64,000 nt of DNA. Origin: Heliocidaris erythrogramma (Eukaryota; Echinodermata; Echinoidea; Camarodonta; Echinometridae). A program made the translations under genes and the position numbers. Where the stretch lies: contig CM046871.1 in NCBI GenBank assembly GCA_025617745.1, positions 30,439,094-30,503,093 on the forward strand, written 5' to 3'. Each line of letters begins with the position of its first letter. Positions within the stretch are counted from its first letter, which is position 1. Below are positions 1 to 10,773 of this stretch, one piece after another. The notes under the pieces were generated by a model, which did no database searches, had not been told where the DNA came from, and was given only the letters and a program-made list of their open reading frames with translations.

Positions 1-300
1 TAATATAGTCTACAGTGTCTCAAGGAATAACATACTCCAAACGTGGTAATAAAATGCATCACCAGTGTCAGATGCACTTTGAAAAATTGTTGGGGGGGGG
101 GGGGGGGGGTTGTTGGGTCAAAGTTCAAAGGTCACAGAGGTCAATCAATAATAATATTTTTTCAGCTGAGTCTGATAATTTGCAGTATGACAAGGTAAAG
201 TTGACGTGTTATGTGCATATAAAACTATGCATCACATTAGGGAGGTAAAGTGAGCAGCGTTTGGAGAAAGGTCAGAGGTCATGAGCTGTCAATTTAGATT
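1..300. repeat. Non-coding sequence rich in AGGTCA half-sites
   Basis: No gene is seen. Four nuclear-receptor-like half-sites lie at 115-143 (GGGTCA, AGTTCA, AGGTCA, AGGTCA, with spacers of 1, 1 and 3 nt). A DR1 pair (AGGTCA-G-AGGTCA) lies at 269-281. A run of about 19 G sits at 91-109. The wording resembles the DR1 satellite at 33.7-35.6 kb, so this may be a distant relative of it. The open frame here is not credible as a gene. Confidence 0.4.
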
Positions 301-477
301 TATGAATGAATATTTAATTATATATCATTGTTTAATTAATGTAATTAACTATATAGGCAGAAAAAAAATGGGGAAAGTAGTCGGATTAATTTTGTTTCTT
401 GTATGATTCCCCTTATATCTTAAGAATTCACGTTCACTCACGCACACGATCAACAATAATGTTTTATTAATATATAG

Positions 478-618
478 ACAGAAATGAGAAAGAATGAACA
501 GAAAGAGAGAGTGGAGAGAGAGGGAGTGAAAGAGAGAATCGATGGAGAGAGAAGAGTGGAGAGAGAAAGAAAAGAGAGGGGAGAAAGATGGGAGAGAGAG
601 AGAGAGAGAGAGAGGGGG
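478..618. repeat. GA-rich simple repeat
   Basis: An impure (GA)n tract ends in a clean (AG)n run followed by eight or nine G. It resembles the GA-rich modules of the array further right. The serine/leucine-rich open frame on the opposite strand is a translation of this tract. I see nothing recognisable between 620 and 880. Confidence 0.7.
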
Positions 619-889
619 GGGATTACGGGAACGGACCCAAAGAAAAAGAAATGAAAAATGAAGTTTATAATATGTTTTCATTTAGAGCTCCTCCGAATTC
701 TCAGCAAGGACAATTATTACTTTTCTCGTTTCCCTTACATTTCAACTACAGGGTGGGCGAACTCTTGAGATATTGAAGAATGTACAGTACTTTTGGAGCT
801 TGATGATTTGCAGTTTTCATTAACTTTAGACTATTTTATTTTGAATTGAATGATTGATAAAGTAAATTACTGGTCAGATTGAGTTTTTA

Positions 890-1050
890 GAATAGGTTGA
901 CGACAGATCGTCCATTGGTTCGTTGCAGAAGTCGTTTGCGATGGATATGGCTATAGTAATCAAGTCGCCAGGTGGCGCTATACCGTTTCAAGCATTAGCG
1001 TATGCCAAGCATCGAGCGAAGCTACAAAAGAGAAGAGAGATAATTGTGAC
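890..1050 (+). repeat. Diverged copy of array module E
   Basis: It shares landmarks with the E modules of the main array in the same order: a GGTTGACGA block, a GTCCA-like block, GGTGGCGCTATA at about 971-982, a TTTCAAGCA-type sequence, then an AAGAGAAGAGAGA stretch. Much of the rest has diverged, so this is an old member of the family outside the array. Confidence 0.5.
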
Positions 1051-1280
1051 GGTAATTAATTTAATACATCTATGGATTTGACAAGAGGACGCGAGCATGT
1101 TCGTAGGTCAATTCGTAGTGCTCAGAATAGTTCCTCCCAAGGAAGAAATATAATTGCACATAGGCACACTTTATCAAACGTTTTAATTTCTACACTCGAA
1201 CAAAAATTCATGTGTATTTTTGTATAATACTGATGATTCCAGTACAAAAGAAATCTGATCTAAAAACAATAACAATTACT

Positions 1281-1473
1281 GTGTGTGTGTGTGTGTGTGT
1301 GTAATTGGGTTTTTACAGACGTGTATCAATCAGATATGATTATTTACGTCTGGGACCGACCTTTAACGTCACCATCCGAAAGACGTGACTCAGTCTCGAA
1401 CCTGGGTCCGCTGAATCAGTTTATAACTTCCACTGGTAGCTGGATTACAGGCGCACGCCACAACGCCCAGTTG
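1281..1473 (-). mobile_element. 7SL-derived (Alu-like) SINE, copy 1
   Basis: Read on the minus strand, the element begins near 1472 with AACTGGGCG and continues GTGGCGTGCGCCTGTAATCC then AGCTAC. This matches the 5' Alu domain of SRP 7SL RNA closely. A B-box-like GGTTCGAGACT follows at 1392-1402. The 3' half carries CTTTCGGATGGTGACGTTAA, which resembles conserved central domains of invertebrate SINEs (from memory). The body is 170 bp and ends in AATT followed by a (CA)n tail of about 22 nt at 1281-1302. The same 170-bp body with the same tail recurs in the other orientation at 42201-42382, so the unit is a dispersed SINE and not a chance match. Confidence 0.75.
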
Positions 1474-1514
1474 TTACTGGGGAACAGGAGATGAAACAGA
1501 GAGAGGGATTGGGT

Positions 1515-1690
1515 AGTCTACAGGTACAGACCCTAATTTGACAATTTATTCGAAAATCCTTGTATCTTGAGAGAAGCCTAACTCAGTTTCCTGCTGGTCG
1601 CGTCAGGAGCAGCTTTAGTATAGGGCTACGGTAGTCTTATAGTACAGACACTCAGTCTGTTACGACTGACCAGGGTTTGTGGTAGAGAGG
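1515..1690 (+). repeat. Diverged copy of array module D
   Basis: The order matches module D in the main array: ACAGACCCTAATTTGACA, a TTTAT..GAAAATC block, CTTGAGAGAAGCCTAA, CTGGTCG..GTCA, GTACAGACACTC and GACTGACCAGGGTTTGT. Similarity is partial, so this is an old dispersed copy. Confidence 0.6.
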
Positions 1691-1703
1691 GGACAGAGCC
1701 ATC

Positions 1704-1786
1704 CCCCCCAAAAAAAAAAAAACAACCCAAAACAACAAAACAAAACAAAACAAAGCAAAGCAAAGCAAAGCAAAAAAATAAAAAAC

Positions 1787-1817
<31 letters not shown>

Positions 1818-1925
1818 ACAAACAAACAAAACAAAACGAAAAACAAAACAAAACAAACCAAAGCAAACAAAAAACAAAAACTAAAACTAAATAAACAAAA
1901 ACAAACAAAAAACAAAATAAAAAAC
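1704..1925. repeat. A-rich (AAAAC)n-type simple repeat
   Basis: About 220 bp of runs of A separated by single C or G. It gives long phenylalanine/cysteine/leucine frames on the minus strand that have no gene-like composition. A run of about 22 G follows at 1987-2008. Confidence 0.85.
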
Positions 1926-2299
1926 TACAACCACAAATCAGTAGGTAAAGCAATTTTTTTCGCCAGACCTTCAAAATTCGGTCAGTGGGGGGGGGGGGGG
2001 GGGGGGGGCTTATGGGGGTCCAGTTTCCCTCCATAATTCCCTGACAAGCAAAAAAAACACACACACAAACAAAAGAAGATAAGTAGACAAAGAGGTATAT
2101 AGGTGTATGAATGAATAACATGTATATTGAAAATACTATTACTACACATTAGATATTATGCAAAAATATTTAAACGTACAATGTATCGTTTGGTAGAAGT
2201 ATTATCAATGTAGATAAGAAACTTCAATAATGAACATGGATATAACTAGCCGGTTTATGCCTGTAAACTTTCATCAGATTACCTGCCCTGTGTTTTAAG

Positions 2300-2475
2300 C
2301 GGTGTCATGGTCTTCGGGCTAGTGGGCATTCGGTGAAGTGTGGCTTAAGCTGACGAAACAGAAATAGGAAAAGGTCAAGGCGTAGTGTGGTGTAGCAGTT
2401 TTTTTTAATTTGACACTTTATCAGAAAATTATTTTGTCTTGAGAGAAGAGTAACCAAGCTACCTACTGGCCCGCG
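2300..2475 (+). repeat. Fragment of array module D
   Basis: It carries AAGGCGTAGTGTGGTGTAG, AATTTGACACTTTATCAGAA, TTTGTCTTGAGAGAAG and AAGCTACCTACTGG, in the order seen in the main array. It ends at a run of about 14 G, just as array copies end in CCCC/GGGG-rich sequence. Confidence 0.65.
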
Positions 2476-2509
2476 TGGGGGGGGGGGGGGGCACTCAGTA
2501 TATAGTGTG

Positions 2510-3010
2510 CGGTTGGTATGTGCCACCCAGAAGACCCCCATTTTTACACTCAAATTTCCGTTCCAAAGCATACCATTTTTTCATTCCGTCGTTACGGCCG
2601 TTCTGGCCCGCCTCGGCCCATTTCGAAGAATATCATTTTTGGTGAAAAGTTGAAAACGAGTTCCATTCCAGGTGCTTACCCCATTGCTTCCAGTCCGGTT
2701 CCAATCCACCCCAGGGAATTCAGTTTGCATTCATGCTGAGCGCATGCATGCGAATCAACCCCACTTATATGAATACACACACCATAGACTTGCCATGACA
2801 CACAGCGTATTTAGCTAATGGGAACTTGTGGGAACCAGTTCCGTATCATCATATTTATATTGTAATCGAGTTCCAAAGACTCCCTTTTTCCAAAATGTTA
2901 GTAGTTCCGAAGACCATCCTTTTCATGATACAGTAGTTCCGAAGGGCCCCTTTTTTGTCTTGCCAGCGGCACATACCTACCTCTTTTGGAGTCGAGTGCC
3001 CCCCCCCCCC
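2510..3010. repeat. Degenerate GTTCC(A/G)AAGAC subrepeats
   Basis: A short phrase of the form GTTCCRAAGAC followed by a C/T-rich stretch recurs roughly every 40-60 bp, at about 2560, 2697, 2870, 2908 and 2936. This is the layout of a decayed array of short subrepeats, such as one arm of a foldback element. The second arm is not visible nearby. No gene is seen. Nothing else recognisable follows to 3400. Confidence 0.4.
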
Positions 3011-3519
3011 GGCCTACTGGTAGCTAAATTATTGGAATTCTACTAGTTTATAGGCTTACTATTGTTATATTAATTGTCGTTGCTGCTCATGTTGTTATTA
3101 TTGTTATTATGCCTATTATTATATTCATCACCATGTATATAATATCCTGCAATTATTTGTTACTAACATTTGACCATTATTTTGTCTTTTTAGATATATA
3201 TATTTTTTTTGCAAAGAAGTTCAGTGATCGCCCCCATTAACATATGTTTACTAAGGTTTTTTTTTAACCGAAAGCCTGCGAGAAGTACTTCAATGGCTGG
3301 TAAGATGGCATGTCAAACAGGGTGGGGGAAAGTGTGAAGTACACATGTGCGGGCAAAGGCGAAATACTTTTGGGGCCCGTAATATATGCAATACCTTTTG
3401 TTTGTTTGTTTTTTTCCGGTACATGAAAATGACAAGAAAAAATATATAACAGAACGGATTTGTGAAAGAATATTCACTCAGGAATATGTAATTTTATGAT
3501 AAATAAAAGAAAATTTGAG

Positions 3520-5330
3520 GCGAAAATTACGGAGCCCCGCAAGGGACATTGAAAAAAAAGATTCAAGTGTGAAAAAAAAAAGGATCAGGTGAGGAAAAAA
3601 AATAACGCCGTAGCGGAAACATTTCATTTTTTCAAATAGCTAGACAGGCCGGTACAACGATCTCGCCGCGTGTGCGCTATAGCCTAGCAGCGTATGTTTA
3701 CTCCAGTTCTGCGAATGCTGCTGTGCCATCTAACGGTTACTTGTCTGCTTGTTTCATGCTTGTGGTCAGTTTAGAAAGCGGGGATATGATTGGAACTTAC
3801 AAGCTTTTTATGAATATGATTCTGATGTATGATTCTGAGAGCATAGTAAAAAATTATCCATTCCTAGGACAAAAACACAGAGATACAAAAAATCCTTTTG
3901 TTTACGAATACGAAAACCAAGGGCATGCATGGCCATGGAGTAGTCTTCATAATGACACTATTACTATTAGTAGTGCATGCCCCAAGTGTACATAAATTGA
4001 AGTTGCACTGGATAGATAATGGAACAATTAGCCTATCAAGTACGATTATGAATTGCCTGCCCCAGGAAATAATCCAGCCATCATGAAAAGGAAGAAAAAC
4101 TTCTAAATATAGATGCATAATGTGCCTGGGTTCAGTGTCTTCCCTAGGTATCCCTAATGTTAATATGGTAGTGTGACCATATTTCACGATTGATCTAATT
4201 TTGCTGACAGGGAAATATCTGAAAACCTAGTCCTAGAAATATTTTTGAAAATCTGATGGCACCAATGAATAGAGGAATCTGAGATTACCTAGGGATGATA
4301 TTTTCTTTGAAATTGGGTGATAAATTGTGGAGATATTACGGTTGAGTTCGTTAGCAACATTGCACTGCGCGCAACCGAAGCCAATGCGTAGCAAAGCCAG
4401 TATTCGGACATTGCATTAATCAGAGCTACCGTAAGATCTTGTCACTTGACGAAGAGTAAAGTGTCTATGTGTTGTGAAGTGTGAACAGAGAATATAAAAG
4501 ATCAAAGATGCATGTTACAAAACAGGGGAGATTTAAAGTACACTTTTTTTTTTATATATCTCCATTCTATATTTCCTTTACAACTTAACTACGTACCGGC
4601 CTGTCTAGCTAACTGAAAAAGAAACCGATCTATTTTTACAAAAAAAAAAAATTTAATTAAAAAAATTAAAAAGATATAAATTAAAAAAATTAAAACAAAT
4701 TAAATCAGTTAAAAAATTAAAAACAAATTAAATCTAAAAAAAAATTTAAAATAAAAAAACAAAATCTTAAAAATAATTAAAAAAAAAAATTTAATAAAAA
4801 TTTAAATTAAAAATTAAAAATTAAAAAATTAAAAAAAATTAAAAAAAATTTTTTTTTTAATAAAATAAAATAAAATAAAAAAATTAATTTTTTTTTTCTT
4901 TTTTAAATTAAATTACCCCCAAAAAAGATAAAATTGAAAAAAAAAATGACTTTCGTCTTTTTTTTTTATGTCTCGTTTTGGGGCGGATTTTTTTCCATTT
5001 TCCTCAACTGTTTTATTTTTTTTTCTCACTTGAATTTTTTTTGTTGATGTCCCTTTGAGATATATTCTATTCTTATCTTCTTATTTCCTTAACTTCAAGT
5101 TAACTTCATACCGGCCTGCCTAGCTATCTGAAAAGGAGACCAATCTATTTTTAGAAAAAAGCAAATTTAATTTAAAAAAAAAAATAATAAATTAAAGAAA
5201 AAAGAAAAAAAAATACAAATTAAATTACCCCCAAAATAGATAAATTAAAAAGAAAATGCTTTTTTTTTTTGTTCATGGCTTCCTTCCGGGTGGTGACTTT
5301 TTTTCGCCTAATTTTTTTGTTTTTTTTAAT
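3520..5330. repeat. AT-rich block with inverted and direct copies of a repeat
   Basis: The phrase TAGCTAGACAGGCCGGTAC at 3639-3654 recurs inverted at about 4594-4610 and about 5109-5125. An adjacent phrase (AGGGACAT, an A-run, TTCAAGTG, an A-run, then TGAGG) at about 3543-3595 also recurs inverted at about 5000-5060. The block between 4630 and 5260 is almost pure A/T with AAATT runs. The middle (3660-4560) looks unique and has no convincing gene. The whole may be a decayed DNA transposon with long inverted ends. Confidence 0.4.
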
Positions 5331-5715
5331 TACCAAATAAAACCAAACTAAGAAGAAGAAGGTAGTACAGGGCCTATGGTAGTCTTACAGTGCAGACACT
5401 TATACGATTGACCAGGGTTTGTGCCTGCAAACTAGTGTAGAAGAGAGAGAGGGGGATGAAAAACAAGAGATTTTGGCGAGAGAAAGAGGGAATGGTGTTT
5501 AACATGGGATATATACAATAGAGAGAGGGAGAGGTAGAAGGAGAGAGAGAGAGGGAGAGAGAGAGAGAGAGAGAGAGAAAGAAGGAAAGAACCAGAGAGC
5601 TAGGATAAGATGAGAGAGAAATGGAAAGATGTAGCCATAGATAAGCAAATGCAACCGAGTTTTCTTTAATAGATCCACAATGTACTATACCTGATATATA
5701 CATTGAACTATGAAT

Positions 5716-7089
5716 CTAAGACAACTATCCCCTGACAATAACAGCCCTAGGAAAATTACTCCAGGACAATTAACCCATGGACAATTACCCCAGGTCATTT
5801 ACCCCCGTAAAGTTAAAGTGATTTGGTAACTTTGTAGAGGCTTGATAAAATCTGAGCTCCCTGGCCTTACATGCTATCAGTGTATGTAATATGGTGTAAA
5901 AATGAAGCCCGGGGGGGGGGGAGCACTTCAAAATCATTATATCCTTCACAAAAGTAAACATATGCAAGTGACCGGAAATGCCAGACTCATTTTCCTCTAT
6001 AGACTCAGTGTTAGACTAAAGCGTATGGCCATACGCTTTCGTAAATGGGAGTATTTACTCACAGATATAGCATTGTATATTTGAAAACCTTTCTATGCCT
6101 GGCTATTTATTTATCCTTCTAAACATGATTATACAAGACAGATATCAAAATTCAACAATTTATTAAATCAAGCGTCCACAAAGTTAACGAATCCTTTTAA
6201 CCGTAGCACAATTAGCCCCAGGACGCTACAGCCTCATACACTCCCCCCCCCCCCCCCCCCCCCCCTCCGCCCGATTATAAGAAGTGCGAAGACGACGTTA
6301 AGTGCCCCACATTTTCAAGTACCCCAACTCTTTTTTTCTTCTGGTAAGTTCCCCCTTTCCTATTCTGATGAATAGAATTTGCACCTGTCAGTGCTCATTA
6401 TATATCTCATAAGTCCTCCTTTTCCCTTCTAATAAGTGTCCTTGTGACATCTAACAAGTGCTTTTATTTTACTCCCGATATTGGTCTTCATTTTTTATTT
6501 CTAATAAGGGCCCATTCCTCCTCTTTGACGTTTGATAAGTCACCTTTTTCTTTCTGTTAACTGCCCCTTCTCATCTCTGATATGTGCCCCCTTTCTCTTC
6601 CAGTACGTGTCCCTTTTTACTCCTGATAAGTGCCCCTTTTTGTATCTAATTAGTAGCCTTTTCCCGCTTCTTCTCAGCTGTGCCCTTTTGAAAAACCTAC
6701 TTTAGCATTGTCACTTTTAATATGAACTTGTAAAGTTCTCAAAAATGTCATATCTAGAGCAATTGAAAATGGGCTATTATAAGAGGTGAAAGGTGTTATT
6801 ATCAGGAGGGGAAAGGGCATTTAGAAACAAAAAGGGACACTTAATTGAAAAGAAAACACAGGCATTTAGCACCTCTGAAAGGGGTACTTGAAAGTAACAA
6901 GGGGCACTTATAAGAAAAAAGACATTTGGGGTACTTGTAAATGTGGGGGCACTGTTCCCCAAGCCTCCTGTAGCGCCTCCTCTGCCCTTAATAAAATGGG
7001 GACTGTCCCGGGGGTACCTGGGCGAGGGGGTAACTTTCCGGATGGGGTAATAGTCCGGGGGATAATTGTCTTAGGGGTAATCGTCTTAG
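5716..7089 (+). mobile_element. Foldback element copy 1, interrupted by a MITE
   Basis: The left end starts CTAAGACAACTATCCCC and runs through repeats of the type GGACAATTACCCC. The right end finishes in the inverted form, ending GGTAATCGTCTTAG. Between them, subrepeats like ATAAGTGCCCCTTT point one way on the left and the other way on the right (GGGGCACTTA). A 380-bp MITE with TTAA ends sits at 5817-6196. C-runs of about 22 lie at 6243-6265. Confidence 0.65.
5817..6196. mobile_element. MITE with TTAA target duplication
   Basis: Undisrupted array copies read GTAAAGTTAACCCGTAGCAC. Here that phrase is split, with TTAA at 5813-5816 and again at 6197-6200. The 380-bp insert has inverted ends of about 35 bp: AGTGATTTGGTAACTTTGTA on the left, and on the right strand AAGGATTCGTTAACTTTGTG, both continuing into GCTTGAT. 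It has no transposase frame. A TTAA duplication is typical of piggyBac or Kolobok superfamilies. The family assignment is open. Confidence 0.75.
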
Positions 7090-7546
7090 GGGGTAATTAT
7101 TTTTCCCGTTTTGCCTACATATTTTCGTTTCCATTTCTTGCATATCATTAGGTAGATGGTCCATGTGTATTTGGTACTGTGACCGTGACGATGTACTAAA
7201 AACATCATTTTCATGTAATTTGGTCTCTAAGATTTTGATTTAGATCACTTTTTAAGTACTATATTTATGCAGATATTTTGCACGTTAGGGTTGACGATTG
7301 GGTTGACGATGGCCGGTCCACAAACGACCGCGATAAGAAAGCTTTAAGAATGCTAACACGAGGTGGCGCTATAACATTTCACGCAATCACATCTTTGCAC
7401 ACAAGAGTCATTGTGTTTTTGTATGACAAAGAGAGCTGAAAATGCGTGGGAAACATAAGAGAGTTGTTGAGAGGGAGAGAAAGACATGGGATGAGAGGAA
7501 GAGAGAGAGAAAGAGAGAGATTGAGTCATGTTTGGTGAGATGAAGA

Positions 7547-7581
<35 letters not shown>

Positions 7582-7599
7582 ATAAACAGAATAGATAAG

Positions 7600-8257
7600 T
7601 AGATAAAAAGATAGATAGAAAGATAGACAGAAAGATAGATAGAAAGATAGACAGAAAGATAGATAGATAGATAGATAGACAGGTATATACAGATAGATAG
7701 ATAGACAGACAGATAGATGGATAGATAGATAAATAGATAGATAGATAAATAAATAGATAGATAGATATATAGAAGGACAGATAGATATATAGATAGACAA
7801 ACAGATAGATATATATATAGACAGATAGCTAAATAGATAGATAGATAAAATATATAGATAGATAAATAGATAGATAGATAGCTGGATAGATAGATAGACA
7901 GAAAGACAGATAGATAGACAGATAAATAGATAGACAGACAGATAGATAAATAGATAGATAGACATATAGATCGACAGATAGATAGATAGATAGATAGACA
8001 GATAGATAGATAGGTATATAGATAGATAGATAGATAGACAGATAGATAGACAGATAGATAGATAGATAGACAGATAGATAGACAGATAGATAGATAGGTA
8101 GATAGATAGATAGACAGACAGACAGATAGATAGATAGATATATAGATAGATAGATAGATAAATAGACAGATAGACAGATAGATAAATAGATAGACAGACA
8201 GATAGATAGATAGGTAGATAGAAAGATAGGTAGATAGATAGATAGATAGATAGACAG

Positions 8258-8288
<31 letters not shown>

Positions 8289-8322
8289 GAAAGATAGATA
8301 GACAGATAGATAGATAGACAAA
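7600..8322. repeat. Long (GATA/GACA)n microsatellite
   Basis: About 720 bp of imperfect GATA with interspersed GACA, GATG and AATA units. All frames on the complementary strand read as repeating Ser-Ile-Tyr-Leu runs of up to about 320 codons. That is the expected translation of the repeat and not a protein gene. It is the longest of the GATA tracts in the array. Confidence 0.9.
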
Positions 8323-8325
8323 CGG

Positions 8326-8621
8326 GTGAAAAGGTGTAATAATCAGGAAGGGGAATTGGCATTTAGAAACAAAAAGGGACACTTAACTGAAAAGAAATCA
8401 CGGGCACTTACCACGGCTGAAAGGGGCATTTAAAAGTAACAAGGGGCACTTATCAGAAAAAAAAAGACATTTGGGGTACGGCACTGAGCCCCCAGCCCCC
8501 GGTAGCGTCGCCTCCGCCCTTAATAAGATGGGGGCTTCCCCGGGGGTACCTGGGAGAAGGGGTAACTTTCCGGATGGGGTAATAGGCCGGGGGATAATTG
8601 TCTTAGGGGTAATCGTCTTAG
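8326..8621 (+). mobile_element. Foldback element copy 2, right half only
   Basis: It begins abruptly at the end of the GATA tract with GGTGAAAAGGTGTAATAATC and continues through the GGGGCACTTA-type subrepeats to GGGTAATCGTCTTAG. The left arm is absent, so it was lost by deletion or by replication slippage next to the microsatellite. Confidence 0.6.
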
Positions 8622-9878
8622 GGGGTATTTTTCCCCCGTTTTGCCTACGTATTGCATATTCTTAGATGGATGATCCATGTATATTTGGTACTGTGACCGT
8701 TACGATGTACTAAAAACATCGTTTTCATGTAATGTGGTCTCTAAGATTTTGATTTAGATCACTTTTTAAGTAATCTATTTATGCAAATATGTTGCACGTT
8801 AGGGTTGACGATAGAGTGGACGATGGCCGGTCCACGAACGGCCGCCGATAAGACAGCTTTAAGAATGCTAACACGAGGTGGCGCTATAATATTTCACACA
8901 ATCACACCGTTGCACACAAGAGTCGTTGTGTTTTTGTACGACAAAGAGAGCTGAAAATGCGTGGGAAAACATTAGAGAGTTGTGGAGAGGGAGAGAAAGA
9001 CAGAGAGGGAGGGAGAGACAGAGACAGAGACAGAGAGAGAAAGGAAGAGAGAGATTGAGTCATGTTTGGTGGGATGAAGGAGAGTGTGAGAGAGAGAGCG
9101 AGTAATAAACAGAAGCATACCAACATATTAATAGGTGAATATATAGTTTGATAATACAAATAGATAAATAGATAAAAAGATAGATAGAAACTGATAGATA
9201 GAAAGAAAGATAAATAAATTGATAGATAGAAAGATAGATAGATAGATAGATATATAGACAGATAGATAGATAGATAGACAGATAGGTAGATAGTTAGATA
9301 GACAGATAGATAGATAGATTGATAGTTAGACAGATAGATAGATAGATAGATAGACAAATAGATAGATAGATAGGCTGACGAGGGAGGAGGAGGGAATCGT
9401 AAGGACGTAGCGTGATATACAAGTAGTCTACAAGCACAGACCCTAATTTGACACTTTATCAGGAAATCATTTTGTTTTGAGAGAAGCCTATTAAGCTACC
9501 TACTGGTCGTGTCAATATAGCAGCTATATAGTACAGGTCCATGGAAGTCAGTACAGACACTCTTTTACGGCTGACCAGGGTTTGGTCCTGCAAACTAGTG
9601 TAGAAAAGGGGGAGAGCGAGAAATATGAGAGAGCGAGAGAGGGAGGGGGGATGAATCGAAGAGATCGAGGCGAGAGAAGAGGGAATGGTTTTGTACATGG
9701 GATATATACAATAGAGAAAGGGAGAGGGAGAAGGAGAGAGAGAGAAAGAAAGAAACAGAGAGCTAGGATAAGATGAGAGAGAAATGGAAAGATGTAGCCA
9801 TAGATAAGCAAATGCAACCGAGTTTTCTATAATAGATCCACAATGTACTATTCCTGATATATACATCGAACTATGAAT

Positions 9879-10773
9879 CTAAGACAACTATCCCCTGACA
9901 ATAACAGCCCTAGGAAAATTACCCCAGGACAATTACCCGATGGACAATTACCCCCAGGACATTTACCCCGTAAATTTAACCCCCGTAAAGTTAACCCGTA
10001 GCACAATTAGCCCCAGGTACCCCCAGGACACTACAGCCTCATCCCCTCTCCCCCAATCCCCTCGCCCGATTATAAGAAGTGCGAAGACGACCTTAAGTGC
10101 TCCCACATTTTCAAGTACCCCCAGCCTTTTCCCTTCTAATAAGTGCCCTTGTGACATCTAATAAGTGCTTTTATTTTACTCCCGATATTGGTCTTCCTTT
10201 TTTATTTCTAATAAGGGCCCATTCCTCGTCTTTGACCTTTGATAGGTCACCTATTTCTTTCCGATAACAGCCCCTTTCCATCTCTGATAAATGCCTCCCT
10301 TCTCTTCCAATAAGTGCCCCTTTTTGTCTCGAATTGGTAGCCTTTTCCCGTTTTCATCTTCTCAAATGTACACTGTTTGAAACCTAATAGCATTGTCGCT
10401 TTTTATATGCACTTTTAAAGTTCTCAAAAATGTCATATCCAGAGCAATTGAAAATGGGCTCTTAATTTATAAGAGGTGAAAAGGTGTAATTATCAGGAGG
10501 GGGAAAGGGCATTTAGAAACAAAAATGGAAAATTAATTGAAACGCGGGCACTTACCAAATCGGAATGGGGCACTTAGAAGTAACAAGGCATTAATTTGGG
10601 TATACTTTAAAATGTGAGGGCACTGTGCCCCCTGCCCCCATGTAGCGCCACCTCTGCCCTTTATAAGATGGGGGCTGTCCAAGGGGTATCTTGGGCTAAT
10701 TGTGCGAGGGTAACTTTCCGGATGGGGTAATAGGCCGGGAGGCCCCTAATTGTCTTAGGGGTAATCGTCTTAG
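9879..10773 (+). mobile_element. Foldback element copy 3 (most complete)
   Basis: This 895-bp copy shows the design best. Outer ends are CTAAGACAACTATCCCC and, inverted, GGGGTAATCGTCTTAG. Outer arms consist of 12-16-bp subrepeats like GGACAATTACCCCCA. Inner arms consist of TAAGTGCCCCTTTT-like subrepeats, reversed after the centre near 10400 (TATATGCACTTTTAAAGTTC). Foldback transposons, including sea-urchin TU elements, are known for such modular inverted ends. Whether this family is related to them is not shown. Confidence 0.65.

Noticed and set aside
3672-4187. Overlapping frames of about 107 codons on both strands
   Set aside because: They mutually overlap, have no family resemblance, and lie inside a repeat-bounded AT-rich block.
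7353-8382. Open frames of 177-324 codons on the minus strand reading Ser-Ile-Tyr-Leu repeats (also at 9, 11, 13, 16, 19, 21, 23, 31 and 33 kb)
   Set aside because: They coincide exactly with GATA microsatellites, occur in several frames at once, and have no non-repetitive domain.
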